Assembly (NCBI GenBank): GCA_963790045.1
Contig: CAWBMS010000008.1
Coordinates: 372,001 to 436,000 of the forward strand
Length of the DNA stretch: 64,000 nt
Direction: 5' to 3'
From: DATKMP01 sp963790045
GTDB lineage: Bacteria > Bacteroidota > Ignavibacteria > UBA10030
Shown: positions 29,048 through 38,157 of the stretch, piece by piece
Position numbering within the stretch: the stretch's first letter is position 1
Layout of the letters: each line of letters starts with the position of its first letter
The notes under the pieces: generated by a model
What the model was told of the DNA's origin: nothing
Database searches by the model: none
What the model saw: the letters and a program-made list of their open reading frames with translations, nothing else
Translations under genes and position numbers: made by a program

Positions 29048-30285
29048 ACGGGATTTATAAAGAACTTCGCGAACGTGTCGCAGAACTTCGTGAACTTGGT
29101 AAATTAGTAGAAGCACAGCGCATCGAACAACGTACACGCTTCGATATGGAAATGATGCGCGAGGTCGGCTACTGTTCCGGAATTGAAAATTATTCGCGAC
29201 ATCTCGCAGGCAGGCCGCCGGGATCGCGCCCTTCATGTTTGCTGGATTATTTTCCAAAAGATTTTCTCACCGTCATCGATGAATCGCATGTTACGGTTTC
29301 ACAAATCGGCGCGATGTATGCGGGCGACCGTTCACGCAAAACGACATTGGTGGAATACGGCTTCCGCCTTCCCTCTGCTCTCGACAATCGCCCGTTAACC
29401 TTTACGGAATGGGAAGCGACAGTCAATCAAATTATTTTTGTCAGCGCCACGCCTGCGGCGTACGAGTTGGAGCATTGCAAAGGCGTCGTGGTGGAACAAG
29501 TCATTCGCCCAACGGGATTGCTTGATCCCGAAGTCATCGTTCGCCCCAGCAAAAATCAGATCGACGATTTGATTGCAGAAATCCGTACACGCGCGCGAAT
29601 CAAAGAACGCACGCTCGTTACCACGCTCACCAAACGCATGGCAGAAGATTTAACAGAATATTTAACCAACATCGGCATTAAGGTGCGCTACATTCATTCT
29701 GAAGTCGATGCTTTAGAACGTGTTGAAACATTGCGCGATTTACGGCTGGGGGAATTCGATGTGCTTGTCGGTGTCAATCTTTTGCGCGAAGGATTGGATA
29801 TGCCGGAAGTTTCGCTTGTTGCAATCATTGATGCAGACAAAGAAGGATTTTTACGGTCGGAACGCTCGCTCATTCAAACAGCAGGGCGCACGGCACGCAA
29901 CGCGAACGGCAAAGTGATACTCTATGCAGACACCATGACCGGATCGATGCAGCGTATGATGAGTGAAACAGAACGCAGGCGCAAAAAACAAATCGAGTAC
30001 AATACCAAAAACAACATCAAACCGGTAACAATTTACAAAACAGTGGATGAAATTCTTGCCGCCACATCCATCGCTGATGTAAAGTCCAAACACGATGAAC
30101 GCATAGATCACGCAGCTTCCCGCGCCGTTGCAGAATCCGTTGCAAAATATTTGACTGCTGACCAGAAAAAAGATTTGATCGAAGAATTGCAAATCGAAAT
30201 GCAGCGTGCAGCAAAAGATTTAGAGTTCGAACGTGCAGCAGAATTACGCAACGAACTCGAACGGCTGAAAGGAATGCAAAAGTAA
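28990..30285 (+). CDS. uvrB: Excinuclease ABC subunit B, 3' fragment
   Basis: In-frame coding begins near 28960. It includes ENYSRHLAGRPPGSRPSCLLDYFP, the DEAD-like IDESHVT, SATPAAYE, EQVIRPTGL, TLTKRMAEDLTEYL, the LLREGLDMPEVSLVAI helicase motif, QTAGRTARN, and a C-terminal UVR domain (DLIEELQIEMQRAAKDLEFERAAELRNEL) that binds UvrA/UvrC. Together the two parts make about 670 residues, the normal size. Next gene comF follows after 17 bases. Confidence 0.92.
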   Translation: MLYPAKQFITSRETIEKAMNGIYKELRERVAELRELGKLVEAQRIEQRTRFDMEMMREVGYCSGIENYSRHLAGRPPGSRPSCLLDYFPKDFLTVIDESHVTVSQIGAMYAGDRSRKTTLVEYGFRLPSALDNRPLTFTEWEATVNQIIFVSATPAAYELEHCKGVVVEQVIRPTGLLDPEVIVRPSKNQIDDLIAEIRTRARIKERTLVTTLTKRMAEDLTEYLTNIGIKVRYIHSEVDALERVETLRDLRLGEFDVLVGVNLLREGLDMPEVSLVAIIDADKEGFLRSERSLIQTAGRTARNANGKVILYADTMTGSMQRMMSETERRRKKQIEYNTKNNIKPVTIYKTVDEILAATSIADVKSKHDERIDHAASRAVAESVAKYLTADQKKDLIEELQIEMQRAAKDLEFERAAELRNELERLKGMQK

Positions 30286-30302
30286 CGTACTGAAGAAAAA
30301 AA

Positions 30303-31010
30303 ATGAACTTCGCACCAGTTCTACATCGTGTTACCAATCCGCTTATCGAATTTCTGTATCCTCCTTCCTGCCTTATTTGCCATCAGCCGCCCAACGATAT
30401 ATCCCAAAGAATATGCACTTCATGTTGGAATTCCATCCAGCCATTATCACGCAATCATCCACTCTATCTTGAAACGCTGCAAAAACTTTTAAGCGATCAT
30501 TATGTTCACGATCTTGTTTCATGTTTTGTGTTTGAAAAAAACGGAGCATTTCAGCACATTGCTCACGCGCTCAAGTATCAGGAATTCAAATCGCTCGGCA
30601 TTGAATTAGGGAAAAGAATCGGCGGCGTGATGCAAACATGGGAACTTGATGCGGATATTATCATTCCTGTACCGCTTCATAAACAAAAGTATCGCGAGCG
30701 AGGATACAATCAAGCGGAATATATAGCATGGGGAATTTCTTCCATCATCAACAAACCCGTCTGCACCTCGATCATTCAACGGAAACGCTACACGCAAACA
30801 CAAACAAAACTTTCCGCAGAAGAACGGCGAAGAAACATGCAGGACGCATTTGAAATTTCTGATCGCAGCAAACTTGCCATTGCCGGCAACGTTTGCCTTT
30901 TAGTCGATGATGTCATTACTACCGGCGCCACCACTGATGCCTGTGCAAAAGAACTTGTTGCTGGCGGTGCGGCAAAAATTATTGCAGCATCTTCCGCCCT
31001 GGCACAATAG
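30303..31010 (+). CDS. comF: ComF-family phosphoribosyltransferase-like protein
   Basis: 235 residues. An N-terminal zinc-finger-like Cys set (CLICHQPP...CTSCW) is followed by a PRTase-fold domain. It shows AHALKYQEFKSLG, the DADIIIPVPLHKQKYRERGYNQAE block and the PRPP loop LLVDDVITTGATTDAC. Family members act in DNA uptake or in nucleotide metabolism; the role here is not known. It lies 17 bases after uvrB and probably shares its transcript. Confidence 0.88.
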   Translation: MNFAPVLHRVTNPLIEFLYPPSCLICHQPPNDISQRICTSCWNSIQPLSRNHPLYLETLQKLLSDHYVHDLVSCFVFEKNGAFQHIAHALKYQEFKSLGIELGKRIGGVMQTWELDADIIIPVPLHKQKYRERGYNQAEYIAWGISSIINKPVCTSIIQRKRYTQTQTKLSAEERRRNMQDAFEISDRSKLAIAGNVCLLVDDVITTGATTDACAKELVAGGAAKIIAASSALAQ

Positions 31011-31186
31011 ATTTTTACGCATAATTGATATTCGGATTGCTGTTATTTTTTCCTTTCTACAAAAGTGCATATCTACATTGGTAATCAACGTCATTTTTAG
31101 CCCGAAATCGCGCTTGGCACGCGGATTTTATTCAGGAATGTAAATTGAGCAATATAGATTGAGAACGAAATAAGAACTAAAATCGA

Positions 31187-31417
31187 ATGCAGATGAAAAC
31201 ACAATATTCAATTCCTGACAACGTCTTAAACGTCATTAATGGCATGCTGAGCAGAGCAACAGAATCGGAACCGTGCAAACAAGTTGCTTTTCGTATTGCA
31301 GCATTTGCATACAACGCTGGAATCAATGCCGGGATGCATTCGGCATTAGTGCAATTAGAAGAAACACAGTTATTCATTCAAACACTCACGAAACAATGTG
31401 AAGAGTTAGTAATATGA
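31187..31417 (+). CDS. Small hypothetical protein coupled to a response regulator (76 aa)
   Basis: No recognisable domain; the product is mostly helical (CKQVAFRIAAFAYNAGINAG). Its stop overlaps the start of the response regulator gene as ATGA, so the two are translationally coupled and may act together. The strong coupling supports it as a real gene. Confidence 0.65.
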   Translation: MQMKTQYSIPDNVLNVINGMLSRATESEPCKQVAFRIAAFAYNAGINAGMHSALVQLEETQLFIQTLTKQCEELVI

Positions 31418-32526
31418 CCGTACAAACACCACATCAATCCAATATTTTGGCAAATCATGATTTAACGCCTCGCGATGATGCAAAAAAAATTGTCAGCGAA
31501 ATTCTCAAACGCGTTGATCAACTCATCAAGAAAAATAATCTTGAACTTGCGATGAGTGAAATCCAGAACGCTAAAGAAGTTGATCCGCGCAATGTTTATA
31601 CGCTTGCGCTGGAAGAACGAATTAACGTCTTACTCAGTGCGGAGCATAAGCGCAACAGCGAACAGCCGGCAAAGAACCCTATGCTGCCGGAACCTTTGCC
31701 AGTTCAGCAACCCGCTGCTGAAACTCCATTACCGCATTCTGCTGCCGCGACGGTATCATCAACACCAGTACAACCTTTACCCTCTGTTACTGCGATGGGA
31801 GATTACAGAAAAATTTTGGTCGAAGCATGGAGTCATGGGAAGATCACTTCAGAAAAAGATATGTACACGCGCCAAGTTCGCGCGCTCTGGAACATTAGCG
31901 ATGCAGACCATGACCGAATAGAAAAAGAAGCAAAGCATGAATGCTATAAAAATATATTGTCCAAACTTATGGCAAATCCAGTCGCACTAAATGGCAACAT
32001 AGGTATGATTGACGATCTGAAAAAACTGTACCAAATATCAGACGAAGAACATTTGCAGATACAAACGCTTATTGCCGTCTCGACCCGGCGGAAAAAACAG
32101 CGTGAAAAACTCCTCGTGATCGACGATGATATGCGGCTTCTGGAATTACTTGCCGCATCGTTAGAAGATGGCGGGTTCGATGTAACCGCACTTTCCACAT
32201 CCGATGAAGCGTATGCGCTTTTGCGAAAATTGACACCGGATTTGATTTTATGCGACATCAATTTGGAAACATCAACGATGGGAGGATTTACATTTTATGA
32301 ACGCGTGCAAGAACTCAAACACTTGCAGAACATCCCGTTTATCTTTTTAACCGGACTGACGGATGAAGCTCTTGTCCGTACGGGGAAAGAACTTGGCGTT
32401 GATGACTATCTGATGAAGCCCATCTCAGAACAAACGCTCCTCTCCACGCTGCGCGGCAAGTTGAAACGATTCCGTCAGCTCCGGAAATTATCCGAAACAA
32501 CTGCGCCGACATTAGCAACGGCATAA
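31414..32526 (+). CDS. Response regulator with N-terminal helical region and C-terminal receiver domain
   Basis: 370 residues. The first 75 are helical, a TPR-like ILKRVDQLIKKNNLELAMSEIQNAKEVDP; a Pro/Ala-rich linker follows. Then comes a second helical region (residues 130-225) and a receiver domain at 231-350: LLVIDDDMRLLELL, phospho-acceptor Asp in LILCDINL, FIFLTG and YLMKP. No DNA-binding output domain is present. It probably controls protein partners rather than promoters; the neighbouring small protein may be one. Confidence 0.82.
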   Translation: MTVQTPHQSNILANHDLTPRDDAKKIVSEILKRVDQLIKKNNLELAMSEIQNAKEVDPRNVYTLALEERINVLLSAEHKRNSEQPAKNPMLPEPLPVQQPAAETPLPHSAAATVSSTPVQPLPSVTAMGDYRKILVEAWSHGKITSEKDMYTRQVRALWNISDADHDRIEKEAKHECYKNILSKLMANPVALNGNIGMIDDLKKLYQISDEEHLQIQTLIAVSTRRKKQREKLLVIDDDMRLLELLAASLEDGGFDVTALSTSDEAYALLRKLTPDLILCDINLETSTMGGFTFYERVQELKHLQNIPFIFLTGLTDEALVRTGKELGVDDYLMKPISEQTLLSTLRGKLKRFRQLRKLSETTAPTLATA

Positions 32527-32768
32527 CGAAGGCGTATGCTCATGAATGCTGCACCCGTTGCTCTCTAAATAAATCATGGGCAGAGAAGAATACTTATCCT
32601 GCCATCATAGTGACGAATCCGGTTTTGTATTGACACGAGCAACTTTCTTGTGTGTTTTGCCGTTTTTCCATCTTCACCAATGGTTTAGAAGCGTACGCAG
32701 GTCATTCAGATAAAACCATAAGTCCCTCAAAGCGACATTTTATTTGCTTTGAACTATGGAAAGTATTT

Positions 32769-33623
32769 CTATTTCGATTCCTCGGCTTTATAACCAAGAA
32801 TTGAAAGCATCTTCAACCCGTAGCGTGTTCCAAACTCTCTGTACCCTGCCGGTAAAAAATGCAGATGATCCGGACGTGCCGGGCAGCCCTGTGAAGAAAT
32901 AACATGGGCTGTGGGAATAGTGTTCGGCAGACTGTCAATCATCGAATTCATCGCCGCACACGCGCCGTTCTGATCGGCAGGAACAAGTTCGCCGACAAGC
33001 AGCGGTACTTCTTCGGATTTAAGATTCAGGTCTTTGATCAAATTGTCGTAAACTGTTTTCACTTTTTCCGGCCACTCTTTATCGTTCGGATTGGACTCTC
33101 CCTGGTGCATCAAAATTCCTTTAATGACGCCATCTTTCTTTGCCAGCTTTCCCATCTCCACAAGATACTCGTATGGATTTTCACCATACGTACTGATAAT
33201 AGTTTTCATCCACGGTGCTGCGGTTGCAGTATATGATGCACAGCTGTCTTTTTCGAATAGTTCAATCTTGCAGCCGGCAACCGCAACATTCACTATACCC
33301 ACCTTGATATTCGCCGGGAGTTTGGACACCAGCGTTCTGCCGAAATAGTCGGCAGGACTAATGCCTGTCCTTGGCCGACATAATGGAGGAACTGCCGGAT
33401 ACCATTGGCCTTTTTTTCTATCCGCTTTGGGAAAATCGACCGTTGCAAGAACCTGAAAGCGATTATCTACACCCATTGAGTCTTGCTTTTCTATTCCCGG
33501 AAAACCTTCCATATTTGACTGCCCGAAGCAGAGGAATATGTAAAAATTTGCATCTTGAGAAAACGCATTTGTTGCTGCAAAGAGCAACCCCGCCAACAGA
33601 AATATTTTTATTTTCATTTTCAT
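32769..33623 (-). CDS. Secreted SGNH esterase of the CE6 / sialate O-acetylesterase type
   Basis: Signal peptide MKMKIKIFLLAGLLFAATNAFS. The catalytic Ser is in CFGQSNMEG (Ser 36), the family block GILMHQGESNPNDKEW is present, and the C-terminal Asp/His are in DHLHFLPAGYREF. This pattern matches carbohydrate esterase family 6 enzymes, which remove acetyl groups from xylan or other glycans. It is periplasmic or extracellular, about the usual size (284 residues), and stands alone. Confidence 0.85.
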   Translation of the reverse strand: MKMKIKIFLLAGLLFAATNAFSQDANFYIFLCFGQSNMEGFPGIEKQDSMGVDNRFQVLATVDFPKADRKKGQWYPAVPPLCRPRTGISPADYFGRTLVSKLPANIKVGIVNVAVAGCKIELFEKDSCASYTATAAPWMKTIISTYGENPYEYLVEMGKLAKKDGVIKGILMHQGESNPNDKEWPEKVKTVYDNLIKDLNLKSEEVPLLVGELVPADQNGACAAMNSMIDSLPNTIPTAHVISSQGCPARPDHLHFLPAGYREFGTRYGLKMLSILGYKAEESK

Positions 33624-33654
33624 ACCTTTTACTAAATGTTAAACAAAATGTAAT

Positions 33655-34431
33655 TTAATTTTTACTATCTTTTAATTGTTGTACACCATCTATCTCCGTT
33701 ATCGGTACATTGCGCCATTCGGCAATCTGGTTCATAATTGCCGTGCGAACGGTATCGCGGAGGACTGCAACGTCTTGCATAGAGAATGATACGGTATCGA
33801 TGGGAGAAAGAATTTTGAGACGAATATCGGACGGTTTGCCGAACTTCCAGCTATGTTTGGGAATGCAATCCCGCGAGCCCTCGATGACAAGCGGAAGCAC
33901 CGGTACTTTTGCTTTGATGGCAAGATGAAATGCGCCGTCGGAAAATTGCCGCACGCGCCCATCATGTGTGCGGGTTCCTTCGGGAAAAATCATCACCGAA
34001 CATTTTTGCGCCAAAACGGATTGCGCTTTGATGAGTGCTTGCGCGCCGCTGCGTGCATTTTTTCGATCCACCGGAATATCGCCGCTCCATCGCAGCATCT
34101 GACCAACGATGGGAATGTGAAACAGTTCTTCCTTTGCCACCCATTTCATTTCCCACGGCAGATTGCTGATGAACGGAATATCCGCCAGCGATTGATGATT
34201 GCACACCACCACGTACGGGTTGCGGGGATTAGAAATGGTTTCGCCGGAGATGTGCAATTTCCAGAGCGGATTGATGAACGTCGTTGCGTTGCCGATCTTG
34301 CGAAAAATATATCCGGTTCGATAACGAACCGGATCGCGGTCGAATAACCTGCTAATGCCGACAAGGCAAAACCAAACTAATAACGTAACGCTAAAGGAAA
34401 ACCAAACGTAGAGTGATATTAACATTTTCAT
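33655..34431 (-). CDS. plsC: 1-acyl-sn-glycerol-3-phosphate acyltransferase
   Basis: 258 residues with an N-terminal membrane helix. The acyltransferase motifs are NHQSLAD (His 79, Asp 84), VDRKNARSG near 122, FPEGTR (149-154) and VIEGSRD. It makes phosphatidic acid from lysophosphatidic acid at the inner membrane. The start is adjacent to the stop of the upstream permease gene (34432), so it is probably the last gene of a minus-strand operon with two nucleobase/nucleoside transporters. Confidence 0.88.
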   Translation of the reverse strand: MKMLISLYVWFSFSVTLLVWFCLVGISRLFDRDPVRYRTGYIFRKIGNATTFINPLWKLHISGETISNPRNPYVVVCNHQSLADIPFISNLPWEMKWVAKEELFHIPIVGQMLRWSGDIPVDRKNARSGAQALIKAQSVLAQKCSVMIFPEGTRTHDGRVRQFSDGAFHLAIKAKVPVLPLVIEGSRDCIPKHSWKFGKPSDIRLKILSPIDTVSFSMQDVAVLRDTVRTAIMNQIAEWRNVPITEIDGVQQLKDSKN

Positions 34432-36036
34432 TTATCCATGTGCAATATTAGAGATCGGTTCTTTGTTTCCTTTTGTCCATGACATCAAAAAGAAAAATAC
34501 TGCAAGAACAAGATACGCAACTGCGAACTGATACGGAACTTGCTGGAACACGCCGCTTAACATCCACGGAAAATACATCGAACCATCCGGCATTGCAGAA
34601 TGAATGATGCCGAAGAATGCGAGTCCTGCAAGAACAAGTAAATATGCAGCTGATGCACGCAGCTTGCGGTCGATCAATTCAGCAAGAAATGCTCCCCACA
34701 ACATACCGGTGACGATAAATCCGTTTCCGAGCGCAACGATCACTAATGTTTCCGGCAGTGCTTTTCCGGGAGCGATGATCAGTTTATTAAAAACATCGGG
34801 AAGAACGATGTCCGGTGTTTCCAATTTGATCGCGAGAAAGCGTGCAATAGTCGGAAGAAATGCGAATGCCACCGCAACAGCATGACGTTTGGGACATGCC
34901 TGAAACGATTGTGCGATAATATCAAGCGCGACGAAGATAAGAATGGGAGCAAGCACTGCGCGCGGAATGAGTTCCACAAAAAACGAAACGTAACCAAAGA
35001 TGCCGCCCAGTCCGATGAACACGCCGGTAAGCACCGTGTACCCTGCGCGTGCGCCCATGTGTTTGTATGCCGGCTGCCCGATGTATGGAGTCGATTGTGC
35101 AACGCCGCCGCACATTCCGGCGATCAGCGTGGCGATTGCTTCCGTCAACAAAATATTGCGTGTATTGTAATCATCGCCGGCAACGCGTGCACTTTCCGTA
35201 ACGTTAATGCCGCCGACGACGGTAAGAATGCCGAATGGAATCGCAAGCGGTAAATATTTAAGCGCAGGCACCATGCCTTTTAGAAAATCCAGCGTCGGAA
35301 TCGGCAAACCGAAATGTACTTGCAGCGGCGGCACACCCGCATACGTTCCGCCGACCATACCGAGCGGCGCCAAAGAATAATAGAGCACCGTTCCGATGAT
35401 GACGGAAGCAAACACGCCGGGAATTTTTCCGGGCAATTTAATGCCGGCAACAAGCGTGTAAAAAATCATGCCGAGAGCAATAAGTCCGACCAACGGCATA
35501 CCGAATATATCCACGAGCGGCGTCATCGCAATCAATCCGAGTCCGATGCCTGCAAGCGAACCGAGCAATCCTGCCTGCGGTACAATTTTCTGTATCCATT
35601 TGCCGAAGAACGAGAACACGACTTTGATGATGCCCATAAACACCATTGTCGCCATGCCAATGTACCATGTCATCATCGCCGCATCGCGCTCAGCATATCC
35701 TTCCGCTTTCAAGCCGATAAATGCAGGACCGAGAACGATCAATGCAATACCGATGGTTGACGGTGTATCCAATCCGAGCGGCATAGCGGTGATGTTGGAA
35801 TGGCCAACTTTTTTTGCAAGACGGAACGCCATCCACGTGTACACTAAATCGCCGAAGAGTACGCCGAATGCAGTTCCGGGGAACATCCGCGTGTACACGA
35901 TATCCGCAGGAAACTTGAATGCGAAAATCAAAATACCGGCGAGAAAGGAAAGCACGGTAAGATTATCGAACATCAAGCCGAAGAATCCGTTCCAATCTCC
36001 CGAGACAAACCATTTATATTTTTTTCTTTGCTCCAT
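34432..36036 (-). CDS. NCS2-like nucleobase permease
   Basis: A 12-14 helix membrane protein of 534 residues. ATG at 36036 (MEQRKKYKWF) is chosen since GAAGGATC lies just upstream; a TTG 21 bases earlier has none. Motifs include NITAMPLGLDTPST in helix 3, TVVGGINVTESARVAGDDYNTR, and IAGMCGGVAQSTPYIGQPA, typical of the AzgA/NCS2 purine and xanthine/uracil permease group. The exact substrate is unknown. It directly follows the CNT transporter gene (24 bases) and precedes plsC. Confidence 0.78.
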   Translation of the reverse strand: MEQRKKYKWFVSGDWNGFFGLMFDNLTVLSFLAGILIFAFKFPADIVYTRMFPGTAFGVLFGDLVYTWMAFRLAKKVGHSNITAMPLGLDTPSTIGIALIVLGPAFIGLKAEGYAERDAAMMTWYIGMATMVFMGIIKVVFSFFGKWIQKIVPQAGLLGSLAGIGLGLIAMTPLVDIFGMPLVGLIALGMIFYTLVAGIKLPGKIPGVFASVIIGTVLYYSLAPLGMVGGTYAGVPPLQVHFGLPIPTLDFLKGMVPALKYLPLAIPFGILTVVGGINVTESARVAGDDYNTRNILLTEAIATLIAGMCGGVAQSTPYIGQPAYKHMGARAGYTVLTGVFIGLGGIFGYVSFFVELIPRAVLAPILIFVALDIIAQSFQACPKRHAVAVAFAFLPTIARFLAIKLETPDIVLPDVFNKLIIAPGKALPETLVIVALGNGFIVTGMLWGAFLAELIDRKLRASAAYLLVLAGLAFFGIIHSAMPDGSMYFPWMLSGVFQQVPYQFAVAYLVLAVFFFLMSWTKGNKEPISNIAHG

Positions 36037-36060
36037 AACGATCCTTCGAACTATCAATTT

Positions 36061-37383
36061 TTAGTTGGTCAACATCCCTGCAATCGAAGCCGTCATCCAG
36101 GTTGCAATCGTACCGCCGAGTACCGCTTTGAGTCCGAACTTGGCAATATCGCCGCGCTTGTTCTCTGCCAGCGGGCCCATGCCACCGATCTGGATTGCGA
36201 CCGATGCAAAGTTTGCAAATCCACAAAGTGAATACGTAGCAATGATGATCGCTTTCTCCGAAAGCTTTCCATTAGCAACCATATCTGCCATACGAAAGTA
36301 CGCAACAAACTCGTTCAAGACAAGTTTAACTCCCATCAAGCTGCCGACGTTGAGCGCATCATTCCATGGCGTACCGATAGCAAATGCGATGTATTGAAAG
36401 ACGAGACCGAGAAGCAATTCAAGTGAAAGTGGTTGGTGAAAATTATTCTGGCAAACGGCATTCAATCCCGTCCAGTTGCCGACGAAACCCAGCAAGGCAT
36501 TGAGTAATGCAATGATGGCGATGAACGCGATAAGCATACCGGCAACATTGATCGCGAGTCGCACGCCGTCTCCTGCACCTGAAGCCGCCGCGTCAATCAC
36601 GTCGGCATGTGTTTTTTCAACTTTTAATTTTACAGAACCTCTTGTTAATGGATCGCCAGTTTCCGGCATCAAGATTTTTGCGACGACCATCGTAGCGGGA
36701 CCGGCAATGATACTCGCGGCAAGCAAATGTCCCGCAAAGAACACTTGCGAATCCGCGACTTGAACGCCGTGCGCTTTGGCGTATGCTAATCCCAGCATTT
36801 GCATATACGCGGCGAGCACGCCGCCGGAAATATGCGCAAATCCGCTGACCATAATCGTGAACAATTCGGAATCCGTCATCGCTGCAATGTACGGGCGAAT
36901 GACCAACGGCGCTTCGGTTTGTCCCATAAACGTGTTTGCCGCCACATCTAAAGCTTCTGCCCCGCTTGTATTCATCAAGCGCAGCATCACCCACGCAATG
37001 CCTTGAACAACGCGCTGCATAATGCCGAGATAATACAAGACGGACATTACAGAAGCAAAGAAAATAATCGTCGGCAGAATTTGGAATGCAAAAATCATGC
37101 CGATGCTTCCGTCTGTGCCGGGTCCTTTTGCCAGATTGCCGAAAACAAATTGCGCGCCTTCCGCGGCAAACGAGAAGAACCACACAAAAAATCTGCTGAT
37201 ATACATAAAAATCATCTGACCAATGGATGTCTTTAAGACAATGAAAATGAATACGAATTGCAATGCAATGCCAGTTGCAACCAATCGCCAGTTAATTTTT
37301 TTCTTATTGGTGGAAAATAAAAAAGCAATTGCCGTGACAATGAGAAGTCCCACAACTCCGCGCACGATTGAAATATAATCCAT
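36061..37383 (-). CDS. nupC: Concentrative nucleoside transporter (NupC/CNT family)
   Basis: 440 residues, about 9-10 membrane helices. Family motifs are FAFQILPTIIFFASVMSVLYYLG, the re-entrant hairpin with SGAEALDVAANTFMGQTEAP, FAHISGGVLAAYMQML and ATYSLCGFANFASVAIQIGG. CNT proteins import nucleosides with sodium or protons. The gene starts the operon of transporter, NCS2 permease and plsC on the minus strand, hinting at nucleoside and nucleobase salvage from the medium. Confidence 0.9.
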   Translation of the reverse strand: MDYISIVRGVVGLLIVTAIAFLFSTNKKKINWRLVATGIALQFVFIFIVLKTSIGQMIFMYISRFFVWFFSFAAEGAQFVFGNLAKGPGTDGSIGMIFAFQILPTIIFFASVMSVLYYLGIMQRVVQGIAWVMLRLMNTSGAEALDVAANTFMGQTEAPLVIRPYIAAMTDSELFTIMVSGFAHISGGVLAAYMQMLGLAYAKAHGVQVADSQVFFAGHLLAASIIAGPATMVVAKILMPETGDPLTRGSVKLKVEKTHADVIDAAASGAGDGVRLAINVAGMLIAFIAIIALLNALLGFVGNWTGLNAVCQNNFHQPLSLELLLGLVFQYIAFAIGTPWNDALNVGSLMGVKLVLNEFVAYFRMADMVANGKLSEKAIIIATYSLCGFANFASVAIQIGGMGPLAENKRGDIAKFGLKAVLGGTIATWMTASIAGMLTN

Positions 37384-37611
37384 CTATTCCTCTTTATTAA
37401 AAATGAATGCGAGAAATATAAAAAACTTTCTCTTGCAATCCAGCAACAACGGAAATAAATATCATTGAAGCGAGGAACCGGATAGTTGTTTTCAAGGTTT
37501 GTGCTTGCTATATTCTTTCGACAAACTACATCAGAGGTTGGTAAAGAAAGCAAAAAGTGATATGGCGAAGAAACGCCGACAGGAATACAAAACCGATTTG
37601 CAGTCAAGAAT

Positions 37612-38157
37612 ATGCTTCCAAAGAAACAGTCGCGTGTAAAAAAACTGCCTGCACGTACGGCGGCATCATCGAAGGAACAAGTTCAAGTTGAACAATCGTT
37701 GCAAGAAGTTCAACACAGGTTTCGGCAAATTATCGAATACAACGCCGACCTTTTTTATTATTTTCAACCAAACGATGGGACTATTTCGTATCTCAGCCCT
37801 CAGTCCATTCGGTTTTTCGATGCCGAACCCAAGCAGGCAATTGCCAAGTGGGACTATTTCTTTGCGCATAATCCCGACAATGCACACAAGCGAGAATACG
37901 CACATAAATTATTGCTGGCGGGAAAAATACCACCATCGTATGAATTAGAAGTTCATACCATCAAGAATCGAATCGTTTGGGTGGAAGTGAATGAAATGCC
38001 GGTCGTTATGCATAAAAAAACGGTCGCGGCCATTGGCACACTCAAAGATATTACAGCACGGAAAAAAACAGAAGAGGCGTTATTGCGGTACCACTTGCTT
38101 GCCGACTACGCACATGACATTATTTACTTTAGTGACCATCGAAGGAAATATTCTTGA
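37612..38157 (+). CDS. Hybrid PAS histidine kinase, 5' fragment
   Basis: Contains a short basic N-terminus and a PAS domain (residues 25-155: FRQIIEYNADLFYYFQPNDGTISYLSPQSIRFF and a PAC-like IGTLKDITARKKTEEALLRYH). The frame is lost near 38122 inside the second PAS domain, after DIIYF; removing one A in CTTTAGTG gives DIIYFVTIEGNILEANKAA. The rest is the next fragment. There is no signal peptide, so it is a cytosolic sensor. Confidence 0.8.
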   Translation: MLPKKQSRVKKLPARTAASSKEQVQVEQSLQEVQHRFRQIIEYNADLFYYFQPNDGTISYLSPQSIRFFDAEPKQAIAKWDYFFAHNPDNAHKREYAHKLLLAGKIPPSYELEVHTIKNRIVWVEVNEMPVVMHKKTVAAIGTLKDITARKKTEEALLRYHLLADYAHDIIYFSDHRRKYS

